A stretch of 64,000 bases of DNA, taken from the NCBI GenBank assembly GCA_903857495.1, contig CAIOFF010000017.1:62001-126000 (forward strand), written 5' to 3'. Below are positions 1 to 7,805 of this stretch, in pieces (positions within the stretch are counted from its first letter, which is position 1; each line of letters begins with the position of its first letter). The DNA comes from an uncultured Holophagaceae bacterium (GTDB lineage Bacteria; Acidobacteriota; Holophagae; Holophagales; Holophagaceae). A model generated the notes under the pieces. The model made no database searches, was not told where the DNA came from, and worked only from the letters and a program-made list of their open reading frames with translations. The position numbers and the translations under genes are program-made.

Positions 1-202
1 CATCGGTGGAGGCTTCCCCGCCCTGCTCGAACAGGCTGCGGGCATCGGAGCGCGAGTCCGTCTGGTAGTCCTGAGCGTAGGTCAGGCGCTGGCCCGCCTT
101 GAGCGCGTAGCGAAGGGATGTCGCGCTCCCCGCCAGCCCCGAACGGGTGAGCAGCAGGGCCATGGACAGGAAGAGCGCAGGCAGCACAGCGGGTAAGCGC
201 AC
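1..202 (-). CDS. Exported protein of unknown function, N-terminal fragment
   Basis: This minus-strand reading frame starts at a GTG at 202 and runs off the left edge of the window, so only about 67 residues are visible. The first 20 or so residues form a hydrophobic signal peptide (RLPAVLPALFLSMALLLT). The mature part opens with polar sequence around the stretch YALKAGQRLTYAQ. I do not recognise a family. The start is uncertain because no strong Shine-Dalgarno sequence precedes the GTG. The next gene on the same strand ends about 120 bases from this start, and the gap between them shows nothing recognisable. Confidence 0.55.
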   Translation of the reverse strand, partial: MRLPAVLPALFLSMALLLTRSGLAGSATSLRYALKAGQRLTYAQDYQTDSRSDARSLFEQGGEASTD

Positions 203-321
203 GGTTGTATCTCACAGAAGGGAAGGGCGTGAGCAGGCAGGATGGCGCAGTGTCGCCTTCCTGGGTCCTGGGTTCAAGCCTTCCCTGCATCCAGCGCTCC
301 AGGATGCGCCCTCGGCCTGCG

Positions 322-3207
322 TCAGCGCCCGGGATGCTCGGTGGCGGACTGAGCCAGCCCTCGGGCTGAGAGCACCTGGAGCCTCTGTCCCGGGCGGTGG
401 GGGACCTTGGCCTGGCGGTGCTCTCCCAGGAGCACGGCCAGCACCTCAAAGGTGTCCGGGTCCTGGACCAGGGTGAAGCCGCCGCCGTTGGAGTCCAGCA
501 CCTTGACCCCTTCTGAGGAAGAGGCCAGTTCCGGGGGAGCGGCGAAGTCCTCGCCCTCCAGGCGGAAGACCTGCTGGCCCTTGGCGTCCCTCAGGACGAT
601 GGCGCCCAGAGGCTCGCGCGGGGCCGGAAGGTTGGCCCCGAACAGCCGCTCGCCGAAGGCCTTGTCGGAGAACTCACCCAGCCTTAGCTGCGTGGTGAAG
701 ATGACCTCCTGGCGCCGGTTCAGGAGCTCCACCCGCAGCCACTCCCCATCCCGTCCCTTCGGGTTCAGGAGGGCGCCGGCATCCGTCGGAATGGACTTGA
801 TCTTCAGCGGCGGGAACAGGGTGTAGGCTTGGCCGTTCCGGCTTCCCAGCAGCATCAGTACGTCCTGACGCTGCGAGGGCTGCAGCGGCGCATCATTCTG
901 CTGGAGCAGGCCTTCGGGCTCATCCTGGTTGGCGATGGCCGCCGTGCTCGAGGCCGCCCGCGCCGCGATGAGCACGTCCCAGAAACGATCCGAGATCCCC
1001 TGGGGCCAGCAGTAGGACATCAGGTCCCGGCCGGCCTTGAGGCCGAGGTAGCTCGCTTTCAGGTCCCCGGCGATGGAACAGAAGTGGGCATGGGTGGAGC
1101 CGTCAGGGTAGAGCCTGGTGTCGATTCCCGACGGTCCCCCGCAGTCCGCGTGACCAAACCCCAGGCAGTGGCCTAGCTCATGGGGGAGCGTGCCCATGTC
1201 ATCAAGGCCGATGGCCTCGCGGCCGGTGGTGTTCCCGGGGTCCCCCAGATTCGCCAAGCCGGAAAAGCCACCCACTGTCGCTGTCAGGGCCCCGTAATAG
1301 TAGGCGGCTGGATCTTCCGCCAGGCGCTTGGCTATCAGCCCGGTGAAGAGACCCTCAACCCAGGAGGTGCTGTAGATGTCCTGAGTTGGCGAGGGCCAGA
1401 CCGGGGTTTTCTCCACGGTCAGGTCAGCCACCGGGAGATACCTGGCGATCCAGCCGGTATCCAGCACAAGGTCGATGCTCGGGGTTCCCGCATTGGTCTG
1501 GACCGGGACCAGCTTGACCCGGAGGGGTTTGATCCTTCGGCTCTCCCAGACGGGTGCGTAGCCCTTCACGCCCGAGAGGGAGGAGACCCCCGTCGGCCAG
1601 AGGTTGTTGTCGTGTTGATCTTCTTCGGCCTCGTTGAGCCGGTTGAGCTCGACGGTGTAGCGGTTCCCCGCCTTCATGTAGGTTCCAGGAATCCGGGTCA
1701 GCGCCACCCGCGTCGAGTCCTCGGTGGTGGCATCCTGCCCCGCTTTGGCCGCCTCCTCCTCGGTGGAGGTGTAGAGCAGCTGATCGGTGGAGCTGAATGC
1801 CCTGACGGTGGCCTTGATGGCGTTGGGCGTGGTGTGGCTCGACAGGGGCCAGATGGCGAAGACCGCTGCGCGATTCTCGATGAGGGGAATCGAGTTGTCC
1901 TCCCGCTGGGGCCCCTGGCTGACGATCACCTTGGCGATGGAGTAGTCAGGGTTGGCGGTGGTGACGCTCAGGGTGGCCTCGGCTGTCATCACCGACACCA
2001 GGCTGCCGTTCACCACGGCTTGGGCCTCGCACCTGAACTTGGCTTGGTCATCCTCTGCCCGGGCAGTGAAGAGCAGCTCAGAGGAAGGCCGGAGTCCATA
2101 GGCTGTCTGGTAGTACTCGAAGGGAGCGCCATTCTTGTACCACTGGAATCCAATGGGTCGGGTGGCCGGTTCCTCGGCCATGGCTGCTGTGAAAACCACC
2201 ATGGAGCCGACCTTGCCCACCTGATTGGACGGCTGGGTGGCCACGACGGGCGCTGTGGTGGGCATGGTGACCGTGAGGGTCGACGTGAACTTCCGCGTGG
2301 GGTCCGCCATGCTGGTTGCCACGAGGTGATAGATGCCGGTGGCATAGACACCGTTTGCGGAGGGGGTCCGGTAGCTCGCCCAGTTCTGGTTGGTGCCCTC
2401 AGGGTCGGGAAGGGTCAGGCTGCCGCCACCGGGTTCGGTCAGGCTCCAGGACACCCGGGTGTTCTCCACCCCTGTGACATAGGAGGTGAAAAAGGAGGAT
2501 TGCCCCGCCTGCAGGGTGAGGTGGTAGGGGCTGATGGTCACCGTGGCGACACCACTCGGAACCACGGTCTGCCTCGCCGAGTCGCTGGTGGTGGACCCGT
2601 AGGTGTTGGTGGCGACCACGTAGTAGACCAGCCCCGTGTCGGCCATCGTCAGAGGTCTCGTATCGAAATAGGTCCCAGGGCCCTTCTGGCCGAGTATCCC
2701 CCCCACGTACCAGGCGTAGGTCACGGGGGTCGTCGAGAGGGTCTCCACGGTGTAGAGCAGCCAGTTGCCGATGCTGGCGGTCTGGCTCTGGGGGTGGAGG
2801 GTGAACACCGGGGCCTGCCCCGGGGGGTCGTTGACCGTCAGCCTGGCGGCAGCACTGGTCACGGTGCCGGCGAGGTTCGTCACCGTGGCCTTGAAGGTGC
2901 TGCCACTGTCCGCCTTCACGGTGGCGGGGAGCGTGTAGGTCTCCGCCGTGGCACCAGCCAGGGCGCTGGTGCCGCGATACCACTGGATGGTCATCGGGTC
3001 CGCAGAGCTTGCCTTGATGGAGAAGGAAACGGGGGAGCCCACGAAGGCGGCGGCGTCCTGGGGCTGTTGCAGAAGCACCGGAAGGACCTGGGCGGGTGGC
3101 GTGGCTTGGGGGGTCGTCCCTCCCCCGGAGCCGCCGCCGCAGCCTGCCAGGACACCCAGCAGGGCCGCCGTGGCCAGGGAGAGGAACTCGGAGCGGAGGG
3201 ATGCCAT
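322..3207 (-). CDS. Ig-like-domain lipoprotein with metzincin-type zinc protease motif
   Basis: This is a surface or periplasmic lipoprotein of 961 residues. The signal peptide ends in the lipobox LAGC, followed by a Gly/Ser linker. The N-terminal half contains repeated Ig-like beta-sandwich modules, recognisable by WY-G and tyrosine-corner patterns such as IQWYRGTSALAGA and FQWYKNGAPFE. The C-terminal half carries the metzincin zinc signature HELGHCLGFGH at about residues 676-686: three zinc histidines and the general-base Glu. It is therefore probably an exported metalloprotease. The Met that normally follows in metzincins may be the one in LMSYCWP about 60 residues later. I chose the ATG at 3207 (GAGG five bases upstream). 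A GTG at 3231 behind AAGGAG is a good alternative and would lengthen the n-region by 8 residues. The substrate is unknown. Confidence 0.8.
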   Translation of the reverse strand: MASLRSEFLSLATAALLGVLAGCGGGSGGGTTPQATPPAQVLPVLLQQPQDAAAFVGSPVSFSIKASSADPMTIQWYRGTSALAGATAETYTLPATVKADSGSTFKATVTNLAGTVTSAAARLTVNDPPGQAPVFTLHPQSQTASIGNWLLYTVETLSTTPVTYAWYVGGILGQKGPGTYFDTRPLTMADTGLVYYVVATNTYGSTTSDSARQTVVPSGVATVTISPYHLTLQAGQSSFFTSYVTGVENTRVSWSLTEPGGGSLTLPDPEGTNQNWASYRTPSANGVYATGIYHLVATSMADPTRKFTSTLTVTMPTTAPVVATQPSNQVGKVGSMVVFTAAMAEEPATRPIGFQWYKNGAPFEYYQTAYGLRPSSELLFTARAEDDQAKFRCEAQAVVNGSLVSVMTAEATLSVTTANPDYSIAKVIVSQGPQREDNSIPLIENRAAVFAIWPLSSHTTPNAIKATVRAFSSTDQLLYTSTEEEAAKAGQDATTEDSTRVALTRIPGTYMKAGNRYTVELNRLNEAEEDQHDNNLWPTGVSSLSGVKGYAPVWESRRIKPLRVKLVPVQTNAGTPSIDLVLDTGWIARYLPVADLTVEKTPVWPSPTQDIYSTSWVEGLFTGLIAKRLAEDPAAYYYGALTATVGGFSGLANLGDPGNTTGREAIGLDDMGTLPHELGHCLGFGHADCGGPSGIDTRLYPDGSTHAHFCSIAGDLKASYLGLKAGRDLMSYCWPQGISDRFWDVLIAARAASSTAAIANQDEPEGLLQQNDAPLQPSQRQDVLMLLGSRNGQAYTLFPPLKIKSIPTDAGALLNPKGRDGEWLRVELLNRRQEVIFTTQLRLGEFSDKAFGERLFGANLPAPREPLGAIVLRDAKGQQVFRLEGEDFAAPPELASSSEGVKVLDSNGGGFTLVQDPDTFEVLAVLLGEHRQAKVPHRPGQRLQVLSARGLAQSATEHPGR

Positions 3208-3380
3208 GGCGACCTCGCAGGGGCTTTCCACGGGAGTATCTCCTTTGCCATGAAGAAAAAACATAAGCTTGATGCTGTAGTCATCGGGTTCCGGACGGCT
3301 GCTCTTGACCCTCTGCCCGCGAGGCGATGGGCTCCCGGCCGGGAGTCGGGTCGCGCCAACCCTTGCCCTGGCTCTTCTCG

Positions 3381-3419
3381 TACGCAGAGAGGCCCGGCAG
3401 CGCCGGGCCTCTCTGCGTA
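3381..3419. terminator. Perfect 18-bp hairpin between convergent contexts
   Basis: Bases 3381-3398 are exactly complementary to 3402-3419, with a 3-base loop (AGC). The stem is GC-rich. It lies just past the stop of the small minus-strand gene ending at 3430 and upstream of the lipoprotein gene. No T-run follows on either strand, so it may be a rho-independent terminator of weak type, an mRNA-stabilising hairpin, or a REP-like element. Confidence 0.5.
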
Positions 3420-3429
3420 GGAAACCGCT

Positions 3430-3627
3430 TCAGGCGGCGACGCACCGACTCCGGTGCATCACCTCGGCCTCGAACTCGGCCTCGAGGGCCTGGACCTGGC
3501 GCAGCACGGCGAGGCCGCGAGGGGAGACGCTCATCTGGCGCTCCAGCTGGTTGAACACTTCGTGCAGCCGCTCGGCGGTGGTCCAGAAAGCCGGGTTGTG
3601 CGATCGAACGGCGGTGTCCATGTGCAT
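3430..3627 (-). CDS. Small helical protein of unknown function (65 aa)
   Basis: This short gene begins at the ATG at 3627, preceded by GGAG at a good distance. An upstream in-frame start at 3669 lacks a comparable ribosome binding site. The protein is predicted mostly alpha-helical. It contains a heptad-like stretch from about residue 18 (AERLHEVFNQLERQM) to residue 58 (LRQVQALEAEFEAEV), so a small coiled coil or dimeric helical hairpin is likely. It has no signal peptide or cofactor motif. A strong inverted repeat lies about 95 bases upstream and a hairpin immediately downstream, so it looks like a monocistronic, regulated gene. No family is recognised. Confidence 0.6.
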   Translation of the reverse strand: MHMDTAVRSHNPAFWTTAERLHEVFNQLERQMSVSPRGLAVLRQVQALEAEFEAEVMHRSRCVAA

Positions 3628-3721
3628 GGCTGCTCCGTGTGCTACTCGACCATCATTGCCAGGTGTCATGACCTAGGCTAGTGATAGGCATCACAAGAAA
3701 TGTCACGAGTTACGAGCATTT

Positions 3722-3742
3722 TTGTCACGCGGTCCGTGACAA
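3722..3742. promoter_or_regulatory. Palindromic operator candidate (TTGTCACG-N5-CGTGACAA)
   Basis: There is a perfect 8-bp inverted repeat, TTGTCACG (3722-3729) and CGTGACAA (3735-3742), separated by 5 bases. A second half-site TGTCACG lies just upstream of it and a GTGAT/ATCAC pair a little further along the AT-richer stretch 3675-3745. This stretch separates ruvC from the small gene at 3430-3627. The arrangement fits a dimeric regulator binding in the promoter of the small gene. The regulator is not identified. Confidence 0.4.
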
Positions 3743-3770
3743 TTCGCAAAGCCCTTGAAAAACAAGACCT

Positions 3771-4307
3771 TCAGGTCCTCGATGGCCTCGCCGGGGGCTT
3801 GGGCAGGGCTGCCACAAAGCTGCGTGTGGCCAGCAGGTGGCCGATGGCCACGGCCGCCGCATCCGCCGCGTCGGCGGCCAGGGGTTCCTTCAGGTTGAGG
3901 AGGGTCATCACCATCTTCCCCACCTGGGTCTTGTCCGCCCAGCCGTAGCCGCTGACGGCCTTCTTCACCTGCATGGGGTTGTAGTCGCCCACGGGCAGGC
4001 CGTGCAGGGCCGCTGTCAGCAGGATGCCGCCGCGGATCTGGCCCAGCTTCAGGGCCGTGGCGGCGTTCTTCTCCACGAAGGGCGACTCCACGGCCATGAA
4101 CCCCGGCGCGTGGGCCGCGATGGCCTCGGTCAGGCGCAGGTGGATGCCGTGGATGCGCTGGTCGAAGTCGGCGCCCCGGGGGCTCCGGATCACGCCGGCC
4201 TCCACGAGGGTCAGGCGGGAGCCGCAGCGCTCCACCACGGCCCAGCCGCAGGCCAGGGAGCCCGGGTCCACCCCGAGGCAGCGGGCGGGCGCGGGGGGAA
4301 CGATCAC
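3771..4307 (-). CDS. ruvC: Holliday junction resolvase RuvC
   Basis: RuvC is the nuclease that cuts four-way junctions during recombinational repair, working with RuvAB. The 178-residue protein starts LGVDPGSLACGW, with the first catalytic Asp at residue 14. The conserved VESPFVEKN block carries the catalytic Glu, and a C-terminal DAADAAAVAIGH block carries the last acidic residues and His. Length matches the family. The start is the GTG at 4307, which overlaps the TGA of rnr (GTGA) and sits behind GGAAGG, so the two genes are translationally coupled. ruvA and ruvB are not in the window. Confidence 0.93.
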   Translation of the reverse strand: MIVPPAPARCLGVDPGSLACGWAVVERCGSRLTLVEAGVIRSPRGADFDQRIHGIHLRLTEAIAAHAPGFMAVESPFVEKNAATALKLGQIRGGILLTAALHGLPVGDYNPMQVKKAVSGYGWADKTQVGKMVMTLLNLKEPLAADAADAAAVAIGHLLATRSFVAALPKPPARPSRT

Positions 4308-6625
4308 CGGGCCTTCCGCTTGCCCGTGCCGCGCACGGAGCCCTTGGGTGGCTTGGGGCTGGCCTCCCGGGTCGGGCCGCCACCGCCAGCCTTCCGGCCG
4401 CCGACCTGGGCCTTCTTCGGGGGGCGGCCCTTCGGCGCGGCCTCTCGCCGGCCGCGGGGGCCGCGCTCCGGGGCACCGCCGCGTGTCTGGGCACCGCGGC
4501 GCTTGGGCGGCTCCAGGTCGCCTTCCTTCAGCAGGGCGGGGGCGGCCAGGGTCGGCACGAACAGGAAGGGCTTGCCATGGGCATCCTGGGACTTGGCTTC
4601 CAGCACCCAGGCGCTGATCCGGCGCAGGTCCTCGTCCACGGCGGTGATCTCCACCTGCACGGCGTCGCCGATGGTGAGCACCACGGCCCCGCGCTGGCCC
4701 GTGGCCTTGGTGCGGTGCTCGTCCACCCAGAAGTCCCCGCCCAGGGCCGCCAGGGGCACGCCGACCTCCACGAAGGGCGACTCCAGCGTGATGAACACCA
4801 CCTTGGCGGAGTAGCCCTGGATGCGGCCCTGGAACCGCTGCCCGATGCGGGGCTTCATGAGCAGGCAGGACTTCCACTTGGCGTTCTCGCGCTCGGCCTC
4901 GGTGGCCTTCTGCTCCGAGTCGCTGGCGCCCTTGGCCAGCACCGCGAGGTGGCTGTGCAGCCCCTCGGGCAGCGGCTGGCCCCGGAGCACCTGCCGCAGC
5001 ACGCGGTGCACGATCAAGTCGGGGTAGCGGCGGATGGGGCTGGTGAAGTGCAGATAGTCTTGCAGGGCCAGGCCCGAGTGCCCGATGTTCTCGACGCTGT
5101 ACTCGGCCTTCTTCAGGCTGCGCAGCAGCAGCACGTTGATCATGGCCTCCAGGGGGCCGCCCCGGATCTTGTCGAGCATGGCGTTGAGGTGCTCGGGCGT
5201 GGGCACCTCTTTTGGCTTGAGCAGGCCGAAGGTGCGGGCCACTTCCGCGAAGACTTCCAGCTTCAGCGGGTCGGGCTCGTCGTGGATGCGGTAGATGGAC
5301 GGGATCTTCTTCCGGGTGAAGAAGCTCGCCACGGCCTCGTTGGCCAGCAGCATGAACTCCTCGATCATGCGGTGGGCGTCGTGGCGCGGGTAGCGGCGGG
5401 CGTCCACGGGGCGGCCCTCTTCGTCGAAGATGAACTCCGCTTCCTCCGTATCCAGGTTCATGGCGCCCCGGCCCAGGCGCAGCTTGGTCAGCCGGCGGGA
5501 GACCACCAGGGCCTCCTCCAGCAGGGCGCAGAGGGGCTCGCCCAGCTCCGCCCGCTTGCGGGGGGACAGGTCCAGGCAGGCCTCCTTCACCTCGTCGTAG
5601 GTGAGGCGCTTGGCGCTGCGGATGACGCTCTCGGTGAGCCGGGTCTCCACCACGTCCAGGTCCGGCGAGAGGGTCATCCAGGCGGTCATGGTGAGCCGGT
5701 CCACGCCCTCCCGCAGGCTGCACAGGTCGCCGCTGAGGCGCTCGGGGATCATGGGGATGGCCTCGTCCGGGAAATACACCGAGGTGCCCCGCAGGCGCGC
5801 CTCCTCGTCCAGGGGACCACCGTCGGCGACGTAGTGGCTCACGTCCGCGATGTGGACTCCCAGCAGCCAGCCGCCGCCTTCCGAGGGCGGCAGGATCTCC
5901 AGGCTGATGGCGTCATCGAAGTCCTTGGCGGTCGGAGGATCCACCGTGCAGGTGAGGGTCTCCCGCAGGTCCTCCCTGCCTGCCACCCACTCGGCCGGAA
6001 TGGAGGTGGGGAAGGGCGCCAGCTCCTGCATCACCGCGTCCGGGAAGGTGGTGCGCAGGTTGAAGAGGGCCGCCGTGAGGCGGTTCTCGATCTTCAGGTC
6101 CGTCTTCTTGCCCAGCCGCGCCACCACGGTGCCCCGCAGCTGCTTGGCCTCCGGGTCCGGGTCGAGGCGCACGCTGACCAGCTCGCCATCCTCGGCCAGG
6201 TCCGTGGGCGGCACGGTGATGATCTGGGACAGCCGCGGCTCCAGGGGCACCACGCGCCAGCCCCAGGGCTGCTGCTGCAGGGTGCCGGGCAGGGGCACTT
6301 CCCCCCGGGCCTTGATCTCGGTCACCCGGGCCTTGGGCCGGCCATCCCAGCCCTCACCAGTGACCTCGGCCACCACCCGGTCGCCGTGGATGGCGCCGTG
6401 GGCGTCCCGCCAGTCCACCAGCACGTCGCGGCCGGGGCCCTTGGGCGCCCCGGTGACCCTCAGGAAGCCGCCAGCCCCCTCGGGGTGGCCCAGGAAGGTG
6501 GCCTCGAAGGTCTCGTAGAGGCGCAGGCCCGGGGTCGATGGCTTCGCTGGCCGGGGCGGCTCGCGCCGGTCAGGGGGACGCGAGGGCGCGCGGTTGGGGA
6601 TGCGGGGGGCGGAGCGACGGGCCAT
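4304..6625 (-). CDS. rnr: Ribonuclease R (RNB-family 3'-5' exoribonuclease)
   Basis: This 773-residue exoribonuclease degrades structured RNA from the 3' end in the cytoplasm. A basic N-terminus is followed by cold-shock-type OB folds. The RNB catalytic core carries the four metal-binding aspartates at about D229, D235, D237 and D238 in VDPPTAKDFDDAIS, a spacing typical of RNase R. An S1 domain (GQRFQGRIQGYSAKVVF) lies near residue 600, and the C-terminal tail is very basic (KGRPPKKAQVGGRKAGG), as in other RNase R proteins. The gene overlaps ruvC by four bases. Exported protein genes of unrelated function lie upstream. Confidence 0.93.
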   Translation of the reverse strand: MARRSAPRIPNRAPSRPPDRREPPRPAKPSTPGLRLYETFEATFLGHPEGAGGFLRVTGAPKGPGRDVLVDWRDAHGAIHGDRVVAEVTGEGWDGRPKARVTEIKARGEVPLPGTLQQQPWGWRVVPLEPRLSQIITVPPTDLAEDGELVSVRLDPDPEAKQLRGTVVARLGKKTDLKIENRLTAALFNLRTTFPDAVMQELAPFPTSIPAEWVAGREDLRETLTCTVDPPTAKDFDDAISLEILPPSEGGGWLLGVHIADVSHYVADGGPLDEEARLRGTSVYFPDEAIPMIPERLSGDLCSLREGVDRLTMTAWMTLSPDLDVVETRLTESVIRSAKRLTYDEVKEACLDLSPRKRAELGEPLCALLEEALVVSRRLTKLRLGRGAMNLDTEEAEFIFDEEGRPVDARRYPRHDAHRMIEEFMLLANEAVASFFTRKKIPSIYRIHDEPDPLKLEVFAEVARTFGLLKPKEVPTPEHLNAMLDKIRGGPLEAMINVLLLRSLKKAEYSVENIGHSGLALQDYLHFTSPIRRYPDLIVHRVLRQVLRGQPLPEGLHSHLAVLAKGASDSEQKATEAERENAKWKSCLLMKPRIGQRFQGRIQGYSAKVVFITLESPFVEVGVPLAALGGDFWVDEHRTKATGQRGAVVLTIGDAVQVEITAVDEDLRRISAWVLEAKSQDAHGKPFLFVPTLAAPALLKEGDLEPPKRRGAQTRGGAPERGPRGRREAAPKGRPPKKAQVGGRKAGGGGPTREASPKPPKGSVRGTGKRKAR

Positions 6626-6655
6626 GCCCTGAGGTTACAACCTGCCCGGCAGGGA

Positions 6656-7534
6656 TCAGCCCTTCTTTCCCTTTTTGGCGGGCTTGGCCGGAGCGGCCAC
6701 GGCCTTGCCGTGCAGGATGTCGAGCTGGTGCTGGACCTTCTTGCTCTCGGGATCAAGCGCGGCCAGCCGATAGAGCCAGCGGGCCCGGCCCGCCTTGTCC
6801 CCCTGGGCTTCCAGGTAGGCGGGGGTCGAGATGACCGCCTCCACCCACTTGAGCACGTCGCCGTTGCCGGCCTTGTACTCGGCCACCTGATCGGCCTCGC
6901 CCTTGAGCTTCTCCTGCATGACCTTGACCAGGGGGTCGTAGGCCACGCTCTCGCGCTTGCTGACGTCCAGGTAGGTCTGGAAGAACGTCACCCACTTGGC
7001 GCTGTCCACGACCTCCTTCTCCACGCTGAGGGCCAGGTCCAGCTCCTGGCGCTCGCCGGGATCGAGGTTGGTCTTGGCTTTCAGCTCCTTGATGCGGGCG
7101 TCGTTCTCCTCCAGCACCTGCTTGGCCCGGACACCCGCCTGCTTGTAGTAGGCGACCATGTTGGCGAAGGGATCCTTCAGGCCCGCATAGCACTCGGCGG
7201 CCAGCCCCTGGGCGGCCTTGGCGTAGTCCAGGGCCTTCTCCCAGGCCCCAGCCGAGTCCGCGGCTTCCGTGGCCAGCCGGTAGGCCTCGGCCGAGTCCAG
7301 GAACGTCGAGCAGCTCTGGATGAGGGTGGTGTTGTCGGTCTTGTTGAAGGTCGGGCGGGCGGCGGGCAGCAGGGCCTCGGCCCGGGTCTTGGCTTCGGGG
7401 TAGTCGAAGCTGGCCAGCAGCTTCTCGACCGCGGGCCGTTCCGCCTTCACCTTGTCGCCCAGCGAGGGGGCCGGCGCCTGGGCCAGCAGGGCCACCGTGA
7501 GGAGCGGGAAGGTCAGGAAGGCAGGTAGGCGCAT
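6656..7534 (-). CDS. Exported protein of unknown function, helical, Lys-rich tail
   Basis: The 292-residue protein starts with a clear signal peptide (MRLPAFLTFPLLTVALLAQA) at the ATG at 7534. An in-frame extension to 7582 would put 16 residues in front of the signal peptide and is less likely. The mature protein is alpha-helical and rich in Ala, Lys and Glu. Segments such as AYRLATEAADSAGAWEKAL and ARWLYRLAALDPESKKVQ resemble TPR-like helical pairs. The C-terminus ends in AKPAKKGKKG. It probably acts in the periplasm as a protein-binding scaffold, but that is inference and no family is assigned. It lies 30 bases from rnr on the same strand. Confidence 0.75.
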   Translation of the reverse strand: MRLPAFLTFPLLTVALLAQAPAPSLGDKVKAERPAVEKLLASFDYPEAKTRAEALLPAARPTFNKTDNTTLIQSCSTFLDSAEAYRLATEAADSAGAWEKALDYAKAAQGLAAECYAGLKDPFANMVAYYKQAGVRAKQVLEENDARIKELKAKTNLDPGERQELDLALSVEKEVVDSAKWVTFFQTYLDVSKRESVAYDPLVKVMQEKLKGEADQVAEYKAGNGDVLKWVEAVISTPAYLEAQGDKAGRARWLYRLAALDPESKKVQHQLDILHGKAVAAPAKPAKKGKKG

Positions 7535-7626
7535 GGCATCAACCGCAAAGGAAAGGGGATAGCCCCAGGGAGAAACGACCATTGTCCCGGGATCGGCCTG
7601 GATTGACTAGTGATCCTGCGAGGACC

Positions 7627-7805
7627 CTACCCCGTGGTTTCGGACAGCCCCCGGATCTCGGCCTTGATGTGGTCCATCTCGTGGCGCTCGATCCTTCGCG
7701 CGGGGACGCCGCCCCGCGAGCCCCGCCGGGTGGCGAAGCAGGCTCCGGGGGAGTCTGCGCAGCCGGGACCCGGCGAGCGGCGAGCATCACAGACCGTAGG
7801 CGGCG
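7627..7805 (-). pseudogene. Duplicated 3' tail of the downstream acyltransferase gene
   Basis: The 87 bases at 7629-7715 repeat 7808-7894 with one mismatch (7660 versus 7839). Both copies encode the same C-terminal end, GGVPARRIERHEMDHIKAEI and so on, and both are in frame with a stop. The unit between the copies (7716-7807) does not look like the rest of the acyltransferase. This is most simply a leftover of a tandem duplication or of a replaced second acyltransferase copy. It has no start codon context of its own and is not expected to make a working protein. Confidence 0.6.
7629..7715. repeat. 87-bp direct repeat, copy 1
   Basis: Identical to 7808-7894 except for one base. The offset between copies is 179 bases. 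It covers the last 28 codons of the acyltransferase gene. Confidence 0.9.

Noticed and set aside
1180-3420. Long plus-strand open frame (746 codons) opposite the Ig/metzincin lipoprotein
   Set aside because: It is the antisense shadow of a gene with clear signal peptide and zinc motif. Its product is Gly/Arg/His-rich without any domain, as expected of GC-rich antisense frames.
3675-3745. CRP/FNR binding site in the ruvC/small-gene gap
   Set aside because: The palindrome TGTCACG-N5-CGTGACA does not match TGTGA-N6-TCACA or TTGAT-N4-ATCAA, so no known regulator is named.
4577-7528. Plus-strand open frame of 983 codons opposite rnr and the exported protein gene
   Set aside because: It spans two convincing minus-strand genes and has the composition of an antisense frame in GC-rich DNA.
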